Source: JAGQWW01 sp041392845 (GTDB taxonomy: Bacteria; Bacteroidota; Bacteroidia; Chitinophagales; Saprospiraceae). Taken from it: DNA of 64,000 nt. How positions within the stretch are numbered: the stretch's first letter is position 1; every line of letters begins with the position of its first letter. Position numbers and translations under genes: made by a program. The DNA is taken from contig JAWKLG010000011.1 in assembly GCA_041392845.1 (NCBI GenBank), positions 62,001 to 126,000 of the forward strand, read 5' to 3'. The notes below the pieces were generated by a model. It did no database searches, was not told the origin of the DNA, and was given only the letters and a program-made list of their open reading frames with translations. Below are positions 17,067 through 25,924 of this stretch, one piece after another.

Positions 17067-17804
17067 TCGTTTGCTCGTGGCTCGGGGGCTCGTTTGCTCG
17101 TTTGCTAGACACTAGATGCTTGTTACTGGACCTCGTCACTCGAAATTCCTCACTCGTCATTTGAAAAGCTTCTGCTTCGCATAAGTTCTGTCCTGGCTCA
17201 AATCATTCGTTCTCCGTGTAGCACAAGGCATGCCCTAAGCCTGCAGGTCGGTTTGACCAGCATAAGTTTTCCGCCAACAGCCAACAGCCAACGGCCAATA
17301 GCCAATAGCCAAAAACCTTCCCGACCCCATCGGGGTCAATTATCCCAACTCAAACTGCAACTAAGAGTCTAACTGACCCTGTAGGGGTCATATATGAATA
17401 CAATGCTTGGAAGTTGGATGCTATTACTAGAGGAAATCTTAAATTCGTCACTCCACACTCGTCACTCGTCATTTGAAAACCTTTCTGCTTCGCACAACTT
17501 CTTACATGGCCCATTCCCCAAACAAACGTCTATGGTAAGTCTCTCGGAGAGGACCCGTCGAATCCAGCAGAGTGATTTGTTACTAAAAACGTAATTGTTT
17601 GAAAATCAATTACATTTGCGTTTCAATTCCTAATATTTTTGGTTCACGCAACGGCCGCTAAGGTTAAGCGCAACGACCGCAACTCAAAAAGTTTATTGGA
17701 TTTAACCTTTCATTCTATTAACCTAATCACATTCCCCTTGCAGATCGGCTTGCTCGAAACAAGTATCCACCAATAGCCAACGGCCAACAGCCAATAGCCA
17801 ACAG
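17067..17804. repeat. 740-base repeat-filled gap, no gene
   Basis: Contents in order: GCTCGTTT octamers (17067-17106); period-7 tract of CTAGACA/CTCGTCA-type units (about 17104-17165); an element shared in inverted orientation with 19716-19800 (17155-17245); GCCAAYR array (17272-17313); hairpins with GACCC arms at 17323-17337 and 17375-17389; a second CACTCGT tract with a partial element copy (17450-17525); GCCAAYR array (17770-17810). The sterol desaturase stop codon (17805-17807) is inside this last array. No coding region is supported. Confidence 0.8.
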
Positions 17805-18833
17805 CTAATCATTCTTCTCCTTCGAAAAGCCATACCTAATCTGTCCCCAAAAGGATTGGGGGAACTTGGCTATGCCGGGGAAGCCCAGCTTTATGTCACG
17901 GCCGTTGAATGGAATATAATCTGTTTTCCAAATGTAGTCCCAAATGGCAAGGGTGATTCCGAAATTAACACCATAGGGTTTATCTTTTGGAAGCTCGTAG
18001 GCATGATGCCAAATATGCATTTCCGGACTATTGAAAATATACTTCATTACCGGACCGATGATCAAGGCACCAAGCAATGTAGAAGCCAAAACGATAACCA
18101 ACATCGCCAAAGCTGAAGGATCCTGAACAAGGTTTGTATCAAAACTTCCCGTAGCCAGAATTATACCTATCAATCCACCCAAAACAGCTCCTTTGACATA
18201 ACCTGGAACGGTAATATTGGAGTGATTGAAATGCCCTACAGCTAAGGTAAAAATGTGAATGATGAAGAAATCATATAAACCTATTCCTAAAAGGGCCAAA
18301 GGAATATATTCGACACTTCTATAGACTACTGTTTCCATCCAGTGGTATCTCAGGTGGGCAGCGAAACCCATCTCTTCTACTGAATGATGGACCTTATGGA
18401 ATTCCCAAAGGGTTTCAGAACGGTGCAGCAATCGGTGTACCCACCATTGAACGAAATCACGAACTACAAATCCTACCAGCAAGATTACCCAAGTGGGTTG
18501 TGCATTTAAAGGATTGCTTGCTTGGAGGTCAAAGCCTGTCAACCACTCTATTCCATTGTTGAAAAAATTGACTACCACATCGCTAGCAGCATTGTAGATA
18601 ATCAAAGAAAAAAGGAAGAAGTTGAAAAACATGTAAAATGCATCCAACCAAAAGTCTTTCCTAAACTTGGATTGACCCTTTCTCCAGGGAGAAAGTAGTT
18701 CAAGGCCGAAGAAAAACAATGAAACAAGGATTAGCCAGTAGAAATAATTTTTCCAACCCGGATGGGTAATTTCATTCCACAAATAACTGGCGTAACCCGA
18801 ATATGCATTTTTAATTATCTCCCAAATTTCCAT
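17805..18833 (-). CDS. sterol desaturase / fatty acid hydroxylase family protein
   Basis: 342-residue membrane di-iron oxygenase of the fatty acid hydroxylase superfamily. Histidine boxes are visible as HRLLHRSETLWEFHKVHHS (about 133-151) and HIWHHAYELP (about 276-285), separated by hydrophobic segments (near residues 30-50, 70-90, 110-130, 175-200 and 205-260). It probably hydroxylates or desaturates a lipid at the inner membrane; the substrate cannot be told. It is transcribed with the BatE-like gene 10 bases upstream. Its TAG stop is supplied by a GCTAAYR variant inside a heptamer array, so the last residues (FSKEKND) abut repeat DNA. Confidence 0.85.
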   Translation of the reverse strand: MEIWEIIKNAYSGYASYLWNEITHPGWKNYFYWLILVSLFFFGLELLSPWRKGQSKFRKDFWLDAFYMFFNFFLFSLIIYNAASDVVVNFFNNGIEWLTGFDLQASNPLNAQPTWVILLVGFVVRDFVQWWVHRLLHRSETLWEFHKVHHSVEEMGFAAHLRYHWMETVVYRSVEYIPLALLGIGLYDFFIIHIFTLAVGHFNHSNITVPGYVKGAVLGGLIGIILATGSFDTNLVQDPSALAMLVIVLASTLLGALIIGPVMKYIFNSPEMHIWHHAYELPKDKPYGVNFGITLAIWDYIWKTDYIPFNGRDIKLGFPGIAKFPQSFWGQIRYGFSKEKND

Positions 18834-18843
18834 GTATCAGGAT

Positions 18844-19602
18844 TTATATTTTTTCAATTTGATTGGCTGGCAACCACCCTTCTTCTCCATTCACCAATTT
18901 CACCTTGTACCAATCGCCAATTTTATCTTCCAGGTATAATTTTGTTCCACCAAAGACATCCAAAGCCTTTTTACTATTTGCTTCTGGTGCTTCTTTCAAT
19001 TCTGTTTGTTGTTCCATTACTACTGCCATTCCGGAATCCGCTATACTTTTCCACCGGCTCAATCCTCCAAAAATGGAGATGAACCCCAGGGAAAGACACA
19101 CTGCACTAATCCATTGCCGCTTTGTTGTAGACCAATTCAATTTGCCTTTGACATCCAAAAAATAAAGCATAAAGCCTGTCCATAAAAACACCAAAGCCAA
19201 AATCATCCATACAACAACAGAGAACAAATCACGGATATTCCTGCTCCATTGAGCCAGGAAAAATGGAGGGATTTCTTCGATTTCTTCTTGTTGAGCATCC
19301 TTCACCAAAGCAATGTTTTGGAGCGTTTCCTTATTGTAAGGTTTCAACAATAAAGCTCTTTCATAATTCAGGCGTGCCCTGGCCATATCGCCCAACCTGT
19401 AATATGCATTGCCTAAATTGTAATAAAGCCCAAAGCTTCCACCCTCTTCTTTTTTCAAAGCCTCCAAAACCTCAACTGATTCCTGGTAAGATCTTTCAGA
19501 AAACAACTGACTTGCTTTCTCAAAATCATTTTGGCCGGAAACCTTTATACCGGAAAAAATCAATACAACGAAAAGGACTAAAAACCTGTCCATACCTCTC
19601 AT
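18844..19602 (-). CDS. BatE-like TPR and SH3 domain protein
   Basis: 252 residues: signal peptide (FLVLFVVLIFSGIKVSGQ), two or three TPR motifs at about 25-105 (YNLGNAYYRLGDMARARLNYERAL is the clearest), two membrane helices near 125-150 and 160-180, and a C-terminal bacterial SH3 domain (about 190-252) with KVKLVNGEEGWLPANQIEKI. This arrangement is that of BatE of the Bacteroides aerotolerance cluster, but no other bat gene is adjacent. The start may be 19602 or the Met three codons on (19593). A minus-strand TAATTTTG -7 box is at 19614-19621. It leads a two-gene unit with the desaturase. Confidence 0.8.
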   Translation of the reverse strand: MRGMDRFLVLFVVLIFSGIKVSGQNDFEKASQLFSERSYQESVEVLEALKKEEGGSFGLYYNLGNAYYRLGDMARARLNYERALLLKPYNKETLQNIALVKDAQQEEIEEIPPFFLAQWSRNIRDLFSVVVWMILALVFLWTGFMLYFLDVKGKLNWSTTKRQWISAVCLSLGFISIFGGLSRWKSIADSGMAVVMEQQTELKEAPEANSKKALDVFGGTKLYLEDKIGDWYKVKLVNGEEGWLPANQIEKI

Positions 19603-19666
19603 TTTTCGAGTGACAAAATTAAGATGAGCAAAATTAAGATTCTGTGGGGAGAATCACAGAAGAAAG

Positions 19667-20318
19667 GTTGGCCATTGGCCATTTGCTGTTGGCCATTGGC
19701 TGTTGGCGGAAATGTAAGGATAGGGCATGCCCTGTCCTACACGGAGAACGAATGAAAAGGAAAAAGTAATGCAAGGTGCGAAGTAGACAGCTTTCAAATG
19801 CGGAATAAAAATATGCGACCCCTCAGGGGTCGTTGGTTCCTTTTCTCCGCGTCATTTTGCTACGGAGATGAGACCCCTACGGGTCATAAAGAGTTCCAAG
19901 ACCCGACGAAGGGTCTCATCTCCGTAGCCCAGGAAGTGATTCCAGTCGCGACCCGGAGGGTCGAATATTATTTTACACAGACCAGGTAATAAAAAAAGCC
20001 TTTTGTAAATAGTTGGGAAGTTCTCAAAATACGAGCATAATAAAATGGGAGGGAGGTACTTGATTTGATCTTTTTGGAATTTACTGTTTACGAGGCATTC
20101 GATGGACTAAGTAATCAACATCCAATTACCGGAATCGAGCAAACAAGCCCTTCCCCTAACGATCTATCCTGCTCAAGGCAAGCAGATTCCGGCTCGGAGG
20201 CCGGAATGACGCGATTGGCTGTTGGCTGTTGGCTATTGGCCGTTGGCTATTTTCTATAATATCCAGTATTCAGCAAACGAACTGAAGGCCAATAGCCAAT
20301 GGCCAACGGCTAACGGCC
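19667..20318. repeat. repeat-filled gap with hairpins, no gene
   Basis: Holds GCCAAYR arrays in both orientations (19667-19708, 20214-20250, 20286-20318), the + copy of the element also found inverted at 17155-17245 (19716-19800), four hairpins with GACCC/GGGTC arms (19816-19832, 19872-19885, 19900-19915, 19949-19963), and a perfect 18-bp inverted repeat (arms 19859-19876 and 19911-19928, starting GCTACGGAGATGAG) with a 34-base spacer. No coding region is supported; open frames here are repeat translations. Confidence 0.85.
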
Positions 20319-23084
20319 AGATCTTCCCAAATTGAAATTCCTGAAATTATAGGTGAAGGAGAGCATCACAAATTGCCTTAAGGCATTGGTTTGCCTGTCT
20401 TCGATATAGGTTTCAGTGATGTTTCGGCTGATGCTTTGGTTTTGATTGAGGAGGTCGTTTACGGCAAGGCTGATTTCACCTCTTTCGTTTTTAAACACTT
20501 TTTTACCTATTGCCAATCCCCACAACCAGATGTTTTGATTGAGGTCGCCACTAAGGCCGGAGAAATTTGAATTGGTCAGGTCCGTTCTAAATACGAATCC
20601 GTCGAAGATGATCCAATTGAATTTCAGGCTGGAATTGAGTTGAAGGTAATCATTGTCTGACCGGGTTGAAATGGTATTCACCACAGTGTTGTAAGACGGT
20701 CTGAATCCAATATTGAAATCTATATTTTCGCTAATGTTGCTTACAAGGGAAACTCCACCCGAATACGTATTGGTGTTGGCAAAATTCACCAAATCATCAA
20801 CCAAACCTGGTCTCCTTGAGAAGCTGTAGGCACCGTCAAAGCTGAGGTTACATTTTATAAAAGAAAGTGGAAAACCATAAGAAATAAAAGAACGGAACTC
20901 ACGGTAACCATCCAGATTGACAGGCCTGCTCAATTGAGCTCCTCTTTGCAAATCAAATGCGGCAATTTCCGGATTGTCACTCTCAGCAGTGTATATGGCA
21001 TTTGCAATAAAATCATTGGTCATGGAGCCCGATAAATATGCAAAAAAGGTGGATGCTTTGTCCACATTTGAGTGACTATAACGCATAAACACCCTATGCT
21101 GAACTGCCTGAGAAAGATTTGGATTACCAATGGTCAGCTGCAAAGGATTGGTGTTGTTCAAAACATTTTGCAATTGACTCACAGATGGTAAATCTGTGTT
21201 GCTTCGATAAAAAACTCGAATACCTTTTTCTTTTGAAATATTGTATCTCAACATTGCAAAAGGAAGGACATTGAAAAAAGTCTGGTTGAAAGCTCCCTGA
21301 TTCGGAAAAGTTTGCTCGCCATCCAAAGTTGCAAACTGGGCATTCAAACGGGCCATTACAAACAAGTCCTTGCTTTTTGTCCATCTGTATCCAACGCCTC
21401 CTTCATGGGTGATGTAATCATTGGAATACACATTGGATAAATCTTCATTCAAAAGGGAATAGTCCTGGCTGGCCGCTACAAAATCGAAGGTCTCCTTATC
21501 GGAAGATTCCTGTTTGATACTGGCTTTATAATTCAGAAGTAGCTGATTTTTTTCGTTGATGGGTTCGGTATATTCCAGATTTCCCGAAATATTCCAGGAG
21601 TTTTCATCTAAAGTTGATCGCTGTCTGATGTCTTCATTCTCTCCAGAGTCCAAATAGTTATTCAAGGAAGTTAGCCGATTGTTACCATTTTGGGGATTGA
21701 AGCCGGTAGTTACATCTACCGAAAAGGTTCTTCCTTCTTTTTTCAACTTATGTCTCCAAAGCAAACTATTGGAAAACGAAAGTGCAGATAAATCTGAGTT
21801 GAACAGGTTTTGGGTCGTACTGAGCAAGTTGCTGTCTTCTTCAAACATACCTGCAGTTGAACTCATTCCATCATTCGCCTGATAGGTTAGCCTGGGACGA
21901 ATATTTAAAGAATTCATACTGTCCAGCTTGATGTCCAGACGAGCATTTAATTTATGATTGGTATTGGTAGAATTTGTTCTTGAACTTTCTGAATAGGTTT
22001 GGTTGATGGATTCGCCGGAAATGAAATCTCTGAAAATATCAGACTCATTGTTGTTTTCAGAATTATTAAAAAAGTAGCTGGCGGTTACATCCGTACTTTT
22101 GCCCCACTTGTCGGTATAGTTTATTCCCAGAGCATGGGTTGTCGAGATTCCGCCTTGAGCATCTACCGTAAAATCAGAATTCCCACCTCTCCAGGATCTA
22201 CCTCTGCCTCTTCTCCCTGAACTTCCGGTTACGCCTAAAATGTCGTCGGTTGAGAAGTTTTGGATATTGATATTATTAGAAAGACCGATGATGGAAATAC
22301 GACTGTCATTTTTAAAAAGGTTCATGTTTCCACCAGCCTGATACTTGTCCTCATACCCATAACCTGCATAGAATTTTCCAAACTGGCCTTCTCTTTTATC
22401 CTTTTTGGTTACAATATTGATGGTCTTTGTTGTATTGCCATCATTAAATCCGGTAAACTGGGACTGTTCGGATTGGGCGTCGAAAATCTGAATTTTCTCT
22501 ATGACTTCTGCCGGAAGGGCTTTTAGTGCAGTATTGGCATCTTCACCAAAGAATGGTTTTCCATCCACCAGGACCTTTCCTACATTTTCTCCTTGTGCTT
22601 TTAAGGTTCCATTTTCGTTGGAAACAGTGGGAATTTTATTGATTAAATCGCCTGCATCGGCATCATTCATCACCTTGAAGGCACTGGCATTGAATTGAGT
22701 GGTATCGTCTTTTTGGGTAGCAAGCGGAAGCTTGGCTTTCACATCTGCACCTTCCAAATCAATGGCTCCCTGACTTAGAGTGATTGGTTCCAATTGGATA
22801 TTCTGATTAGAAAAAGTCAGTTCCTTTTGAACGGTTTCAAATCCCAGAAAGGCTATTTTTAATTGATAGTTTCCTTTTGGAATACCTTTTAAAAGAAACT
22901 GACCTTTTCCGTCAGTGACGGTTGCAGTGAGTTGTTCTCCGTCATTTTGGAGCAATTCTACAGTTGCTCCCGGAAGTGGTAGATTTTCCTGGTCGTTTAC
23001 ACTACCGGATACATTAAAATTTTGGGCGGCCATTACATTTGTAAAAAAGACCAACAACCAAAAACAGCATTGTTTGAACATCAA
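20310..23084 (-). CDS. TonB-receptor-like outer membrane beta-barrel protein
   Basis: 924 residues. A signal peptide (LVFFTNVMAAQ) is followed by a CarboxypepD-regulatory-like beta-sandwich (about 25-100: VSGSVNDQENLPLPGATVEL). A plug-like domain follows (about 110-230: DLINKIPTVSNENG, KVLVDGKPFFGED, IEKIQIFDAQSEQSQFTG), then a long barrel of alternating polar/aromatic strands. A Gly/Arg-rich loop (RRGRGRSWRGG) lies near residue 290. The C-terminal part (FTYNFRNFNLGRSGR) ends within heptamer repeat DNA. It probably sits in the outer membrane; cargo unknown. It is the last gene of the sigma-factor cluster, 32 bases after the CpxP-like gene. Confidence 0.85.
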   Translation of the reverse strand: MMFKQCCFWLLVFFTNVMAAQNFNVSGSVNDQENLPLPGATVELLQNDGEQLTATVTDGKGQFLLKGIPKGNYQLKIAFLGFETVQKELTFSNQNIQLEPITLSQGAIDLEGADVKAKLPLATQKDDTTQFNASAFKVMNDADAGDLINKIPTVSNENGTLKAQGENVGKVLVDGKPFFGEDANTALKALPAEVIEKIQIFDAQSEQSQFTGFNDGNTTKTINIVTKKDKREGQFGKFYAGYGYEDKYQAGGNMNLFKNDSRISIIGLSNNINIQNFSTDDILGVTGSSGRRGRGRSWRGGNSDFTVDAQGGISTTHALGINYTDKWGKSTDVTASYFFNNSENNNESDIFRDFISGESINQTYSESSRTNSTNTNHKLNARLDIKLDSMNSLNIRPRLTYQANDGMSSTAGMFEEDSNLLSTTQNLFNSDLSALSFSNSLLWRHKLKKEGRTFSVDVTTGFNPQNGNNRLTSLNNYLDSGENEDIRQRSTLDENSWNISGNLEYTEPINEKNQLLLNYKASIKQESSDKETFDFVAASQDYSLLNEDLSNVYSNDYITHEGGVGYRWTKSKDLFVMARLNAQFATLDGEQTFPNQGAFNQTFFNVLPFAMLRYNISKEKGIRVFYRSNTDLPSVSQLQNVLNNTNPLQLTIGNPNLSQAVQHRVFMRYSHSNVDKASTFFAYLSGSMTNDFIANAIYTAESDNPEIAAFDLQRGAQLSRPVNLDGYREFRSFISYGFPLSFIKCNLSFDGAYSFSRRPGLVDDLVNFANTNTYSGGVSLVSNISENIDFNIGFRPSYNTVVNTISTRSDNDYLQLNSSLKFNWIIFDGFVFRTDLTNSNFSGLSGDLNQNIWLWGLAIGKKVFKNERGEISLAVNDLLNQNQSISRNITETYIEDRQTNALRQFVMLSFTYNFRNFNLGRSGR

Positions 23085-23116
23085 CTTTATTGTTTAAACC
23101 GGTAGCTTACCAGTAA

Positions 23117-23512
23117 TTATCCTTTTGCCTTTTCGGCCTGTTTATTTTGCCTGAATCTTTCGCGCAATTTATCTCTTCTCACAACCACCCATTGCTCATA
23201 CTGAATATCCGTAAGATTGCTTTTGATGTTGTCTTCGTGTTCTTCTTTTAAATCGTCAAGCATTCCTTTGATCTTGGATCGATCTACACTTTCATCATGA
23301 CGAATGGCATGTGATTTTTGAGCGAAGTCGAGATTTATTTCCTGAATTTTTGCCAATTGGGTTTCTGACAAATCGAGGTTTTCCTTCATCATCTCAGTTC
23401 GCATAGCAGCCCACTCTTCAGGAGATCTCTCTTTTGCCTGTTTTTGAGCAAAAGCTGATGTTGAAATCAGTGATAAAACCAATAGTGAAAACAAAGTGGT
23501 AAATCCTTTCAT
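23117..23512 (-). CDS. Spy/CpxP-like periplasmic helical protein
   Basis: 131 residues with a signal peptide (FTTLFSLLVLSLISTSAFA-Q). The mature part is almost entirely charged helix: ERSPEEWAAMRTEMMKENLDLSETQLAKIQEIN, then a second helix pair around LTDIQYEQWVVVRRDKLRERF. The repeated pattern of LT/LS-x-x-Q with long amphipathic helices resembles Spy/CpxP-type periplasmic chaperones or stress sensors. Homology is inferred from pattern only, without an LTxxQ motif in perfect form. It precedes the barrel gene and lies downstream of the lipoprotein gene, from which a terminator-like hairpin separates it. Confidence 0.65.
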   Translation of the reverse strand: MKGFTTLFSLLVLSLISTSAFAQKQAKERSPEEWAAMRTEMMKENLDLSETQLAKIQEINLDFAQKSHAIRHDESVDRSKIKGMLDDLKEEHEDNIKSNLTDIQYEQWVVVRRDKLRERFRQNKQAEKAKG

Positions 23513-23609
23513 AATGTCTTTTTTAAATTGGACTGTATTTTAGAATTTTTGTTTAAATGGGGAGGTAAAAATATCCATTTTTAACTTTTCCTTTTATAAA
23601 TTTTAATCA

Positions 23610-23641
23610 TAAAAAAAGGGAACCCGACTAGTCGAATTCCC
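23610..23641 (-). terminator. intrinsic terminator-like hairpin after the lipoprotein gene
   Basis: Arms GGGAA (23618-23622) and TTCCC (23637-23641) enclose a second palindromic stem CGACT/AGTCG. On the minus strand this is followed by a run of seven or eight T (A-run 23610-23617). It lies 26 bases past the lipoprotein stop. Confidence 0.7.
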
Positions 23642-23666
23642 TCTCAAATTTGGTAAATCGTAATTT

Positions 23667-24200
23667 TTATCCACCATTTCTAGGACCTCTTGGGCCTCTG
23701 GGTCCACGTGGACCTCTGATGGTATCTCTTCCAGGTCCGCGCATGGTATCACGAGGAGGACGAACAATCGTCGTATCTCTAACATGGCGGAAAGTATCTC
23801 TAACTGTATGAGTGGAGTCTCTGGTTATACGTGGTCTTTTGCAAACTTTCACAAACTCACCGTCCAGATTGAAAAGAACAACCAGTCCATTTCCAAACGC
23901 TACTGCATATCCTCTATCGCGATTGGCAATTACAGATACAACTCTCAAGTCTGAATAGTTGGCTGCAATGTATCTTCTGATAGCAGCAGGAAGGTTTGAA
24001 GGTCTGATTTCAGTTCCTCTCAAACAAGGGAATCTGCGATCAAATGCAGCATCGTCTCCATAAACATCTGCTTCACCAGGAGCACCACCGCCAGTTGCAA
24101 AAATATCTTCTGTGGTTGTTGGGTTAACAATGTCCTTTTCACAGGAAATCACAAAAGCAGCAATAACGATGCTAAAAAGGATTAAAATTTTGTTTTTCAT
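23667..24200 (-). CDS. lipoprotein with PepSY-like domain and Arg/Gly/Pro-rich tail
   Basis: 177 residues. The lipobox is VISC at residues 17-20, after a hydrophobic signal. Residues about 55-115 look like a small PepSY-like alpha/beta unit (LPAAIRRYIAANYSD, RVVSVIANRDRGYAVAFGNGLVVLFNLDGEFVKVC). The tail (about 120-177) is made of RDT-type repeats (RDSTHTVRDTFRHVRDTT, RPPRDTMRGPGRDTIRG) and ends in GPR triplets, a collagen-like composition. The tail is strongly basic and probably disordered. It sits between the anti-sigma-like gene and the CpxP-like gene. A surface or periplasmic role tied to the sigma factor is inference. Confidence 0.65.
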   Translation of the reverse strand: MKNKILILFSIVIAAFVISCEKDIVNPTTTEDIFATGGGAPGEADVYGDDAAFDRRFPCLRGTEIRPSNLPAAIRRYIAANYSDLRVVSVIANRDRGYAVAFGNGLVVLFNLDGEFVKVCKRPRITRDSTHTVRDTFRHVRDTTIVRPPRDTMRGPGRDTIRGPRGPRGPRGPRNGG

Positions 24201-24244
24201 AAAACATTCATTGTTGATGGTTAAAAACTCATTTTGTAAATGAG

Positions 24245-24258
24245 AGGTAGCGCTACCT
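24245..24258. promoter_or_regulatory. 14-bp perfect palindrome
   Basis: AGGTAGCGCTACCT lies 45 bases upstream of the lipoprotein start, in the 127-base gap after the anti-sigma-like gene. Symmetry and position suggest an operator. Overlapping it on the + strand is TACCTTTG, which matches a -7 box but would point against all neighbouring genes. Confidence 0.35.
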
Positions 24259-24327
24259 TTGCATTTATTTTCACTTTCTTAGGTAATCAGTTTTTAAAAA
24301 GGGTTGCATTCTTATTATTATTTTTTT

Positions 24328-25917
24328 TTAAAAATGATAATAAATACCTCCGCTGAGCCCAAGAGAAGTTAGTTGTGTCTGGATTCTTGGGTCTTTGCCT
24401 TTGTCTACGAGGGTTCCAAAGATTATAGGTTCGACATTGAAAGAAAGTGAACTAGCGAGTTGGTATGAGATTTCTGCAGATACTACATAATCAAGCGAGA
24501 GTTTCCTTAGGTCAGATGGCTCGAAAGTCGGATTGGCCAAACGTCTTGAAACCATAAACCTGCGGTTTAAACTCTCCAACCTTTCGAGTGACAACTCATC
24601 TTTTAAAAGCAAGTTAGCCATCACGCCTCCCTTCAAACCGAAAGTAAATCTGTCAATTGGATATACCACACCCAATGAAAGAGGCATGCTTAAATAAGAA
24701 GTCAACTCTTTAACCTGTTGATTGAATGCCAGGATTTCATTTTCCGGCAGAGGCCTTATTACATCATTATCACTTGCCCTGACTGTAACTTCGTAAGTTC
24801 CTGAAGATGTTGGCAATGCATACCTGAAATCAGTCAAACTGGAATCCCTACCGGGCCAGGGAGCAGGATTATTCCGAAGCCTTTCGCTGTAGTTTATGGA
24901 TGTAATGTGATTTATCAGAATTTGAGTTTCCCGGTAAGCCAGTCCGGTTTCCACAACAATGTTTTGTGTAGGTCGCCATTGTAATTTTGCACCTGCCAGG
25001 TAAGTACTTCCTGATTCCTGGCGCATCTGAATGGAAAAAGCACGGTTAATCGGCCTGATAAGTGATTCAGCTTCTAAATCCACACTGGTATTTGCCTTTC
25101 CTACCCAGGCGCCTAATGCAAAAGTACCCTTTGCTTTCAGTGGTTCTTTTGAAACCAGATTCGCATGAACCTGAGTATTTTCAAAAGAAAAAACAGTCAT
25201 CGGATTTTGAAGGGTAACAGGCAAAGGGGGTAGTTGTGTTAATGCTGTTTGTTGTAAAAATTCAGGTTTTAAATAATCCCCGGCAACCTTTTCTTTCCGG
25301 AATTCATTTTGAGGAGCCTGGTCTGCGTTTGTCAATTCAGTACTTTCATCAAAGGCATTTTCCGCAGGTATTCTTGCAGGGAATTTGCCATTCTCAGAAG
25401 CGTTTGAATTTTTTTCAGATTGGGAACCATCAAAATTGGGTTTGGATATTTCGTCCGATTTACCAGTTTCCGATCCTGAAAATTCAGAACCGGTGCTCCT
25501 GAGAGCTAGTGAATTTTGTGCTTGAGAACGTCGGATCGAATTTTCATTTGGCTCCGGCTTGGTTAGGGCTAACCGGGGATTTGTACCAGCAATATTAAAG
25601 CTATCTTTTATTTCTTCCAGGCTGTTTTGAGTCTCAAGTTTTGTTTCTTTTTTATAAAAAGCAGTTTCAGTTTCAAACTTCTCTTCGAGTTTTTGAATTT
25701 TATTTTCAAAATAAAAATGTTGACTTACAAATAAGGCCAACACCAAACCACCGGCAAGAATCCACCACCAAAATACAGGAACCGGCTTTTTACCATTCTC
25801 TTTATCGAGATCGGATTCAATTTTGCCCCATAAGTCAGATGAAGGTACGCCTTCTGCTCCTTCGAAGGTATTTCGAAGAAAATCGTCAAGGTTATCCTTA
25901 TTTTTAAAATCGTCCAT
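24328..25917 (-). CDS. anti-sigma-like protein with one membrane helix and C-terminal barrel-like domain
   Basis: 529 residues from MDDFKNKDNLDDFLRNTF; an upstream in-frame ATG at 25944 lies within the sigma gene and is not used. The N-terminal 45 residues are charged and cytosolic-like. A single transmembrane helix (VFWWWILAGGLVLALFVSQ) spans about 49-67. A short coiled coil (IQKLEEKFETETAFYKKE) follows, then about 130 residues of Ser/Asn/Glu/Gln-rich linker. The last 270 residues have repeated amphipathic beta strands typical of outer membrane barrels and end in GLSGGIYYHF with a terminal Phe. It starts 7 bases after the sigma-factor stop. The architecture suggests an envelope-spanning regulator (inference); the barrel could also be a periplasmic beta domain. 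Confidence 0.65.
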   Translation of the reverse strand: MDDFKNKDNLDDFLRNTFEGAEGVPSSDLWGKIESDLDKENGKKPVPVFWWWILAGGLVLALFVSQHFYFENKIQKLEEKFETETAFYKKETKLETQNSLEEIKDSFNIAGTNPRLALTKPEPNENSIRRSQAQNSLALRSTGSEFSGSETGKSDEISKPNFDGSQSEKNSNASENGKFPARIPAENAFDESTELTNADQAPQNEFRKEKVAGDYLKPEFLQQTALTQLPPLPVTLQNPMTVFSFENTQVHANLVSKEPLKAKGTFALGAWVGKANTSVDLEAESLIRPINRAFSIQMRQESGSTYLAGAKLQWRPTQNIVVETGLAYRETQILINHITSINYSERLRNNPAPWPGRDSSLTDFRYALPTSSGTYEVTVRASDNDVIRPLPENEILAFNQQVKELTSYLSMPLSLGVVYPIDRFTFGLKGGVMANLLLKDELSLERLESLNRRFMVSRRLANPTFEPSDLRKLSLDYVVSAEISYQLASSLSFNVEPIIFGTLVDKGKDPRIQTQLTSLGLSGGIYYHF

Positions 25918-25924
25918 TTGTATT

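Noticed and set aside
17530..17600. tRNA-like segment
   Set aside because: Some stem-like GGAGAGG and TCGAATCC bases, but no complete cloverleaf, anticodon arm or acceptor stem could be drawn.
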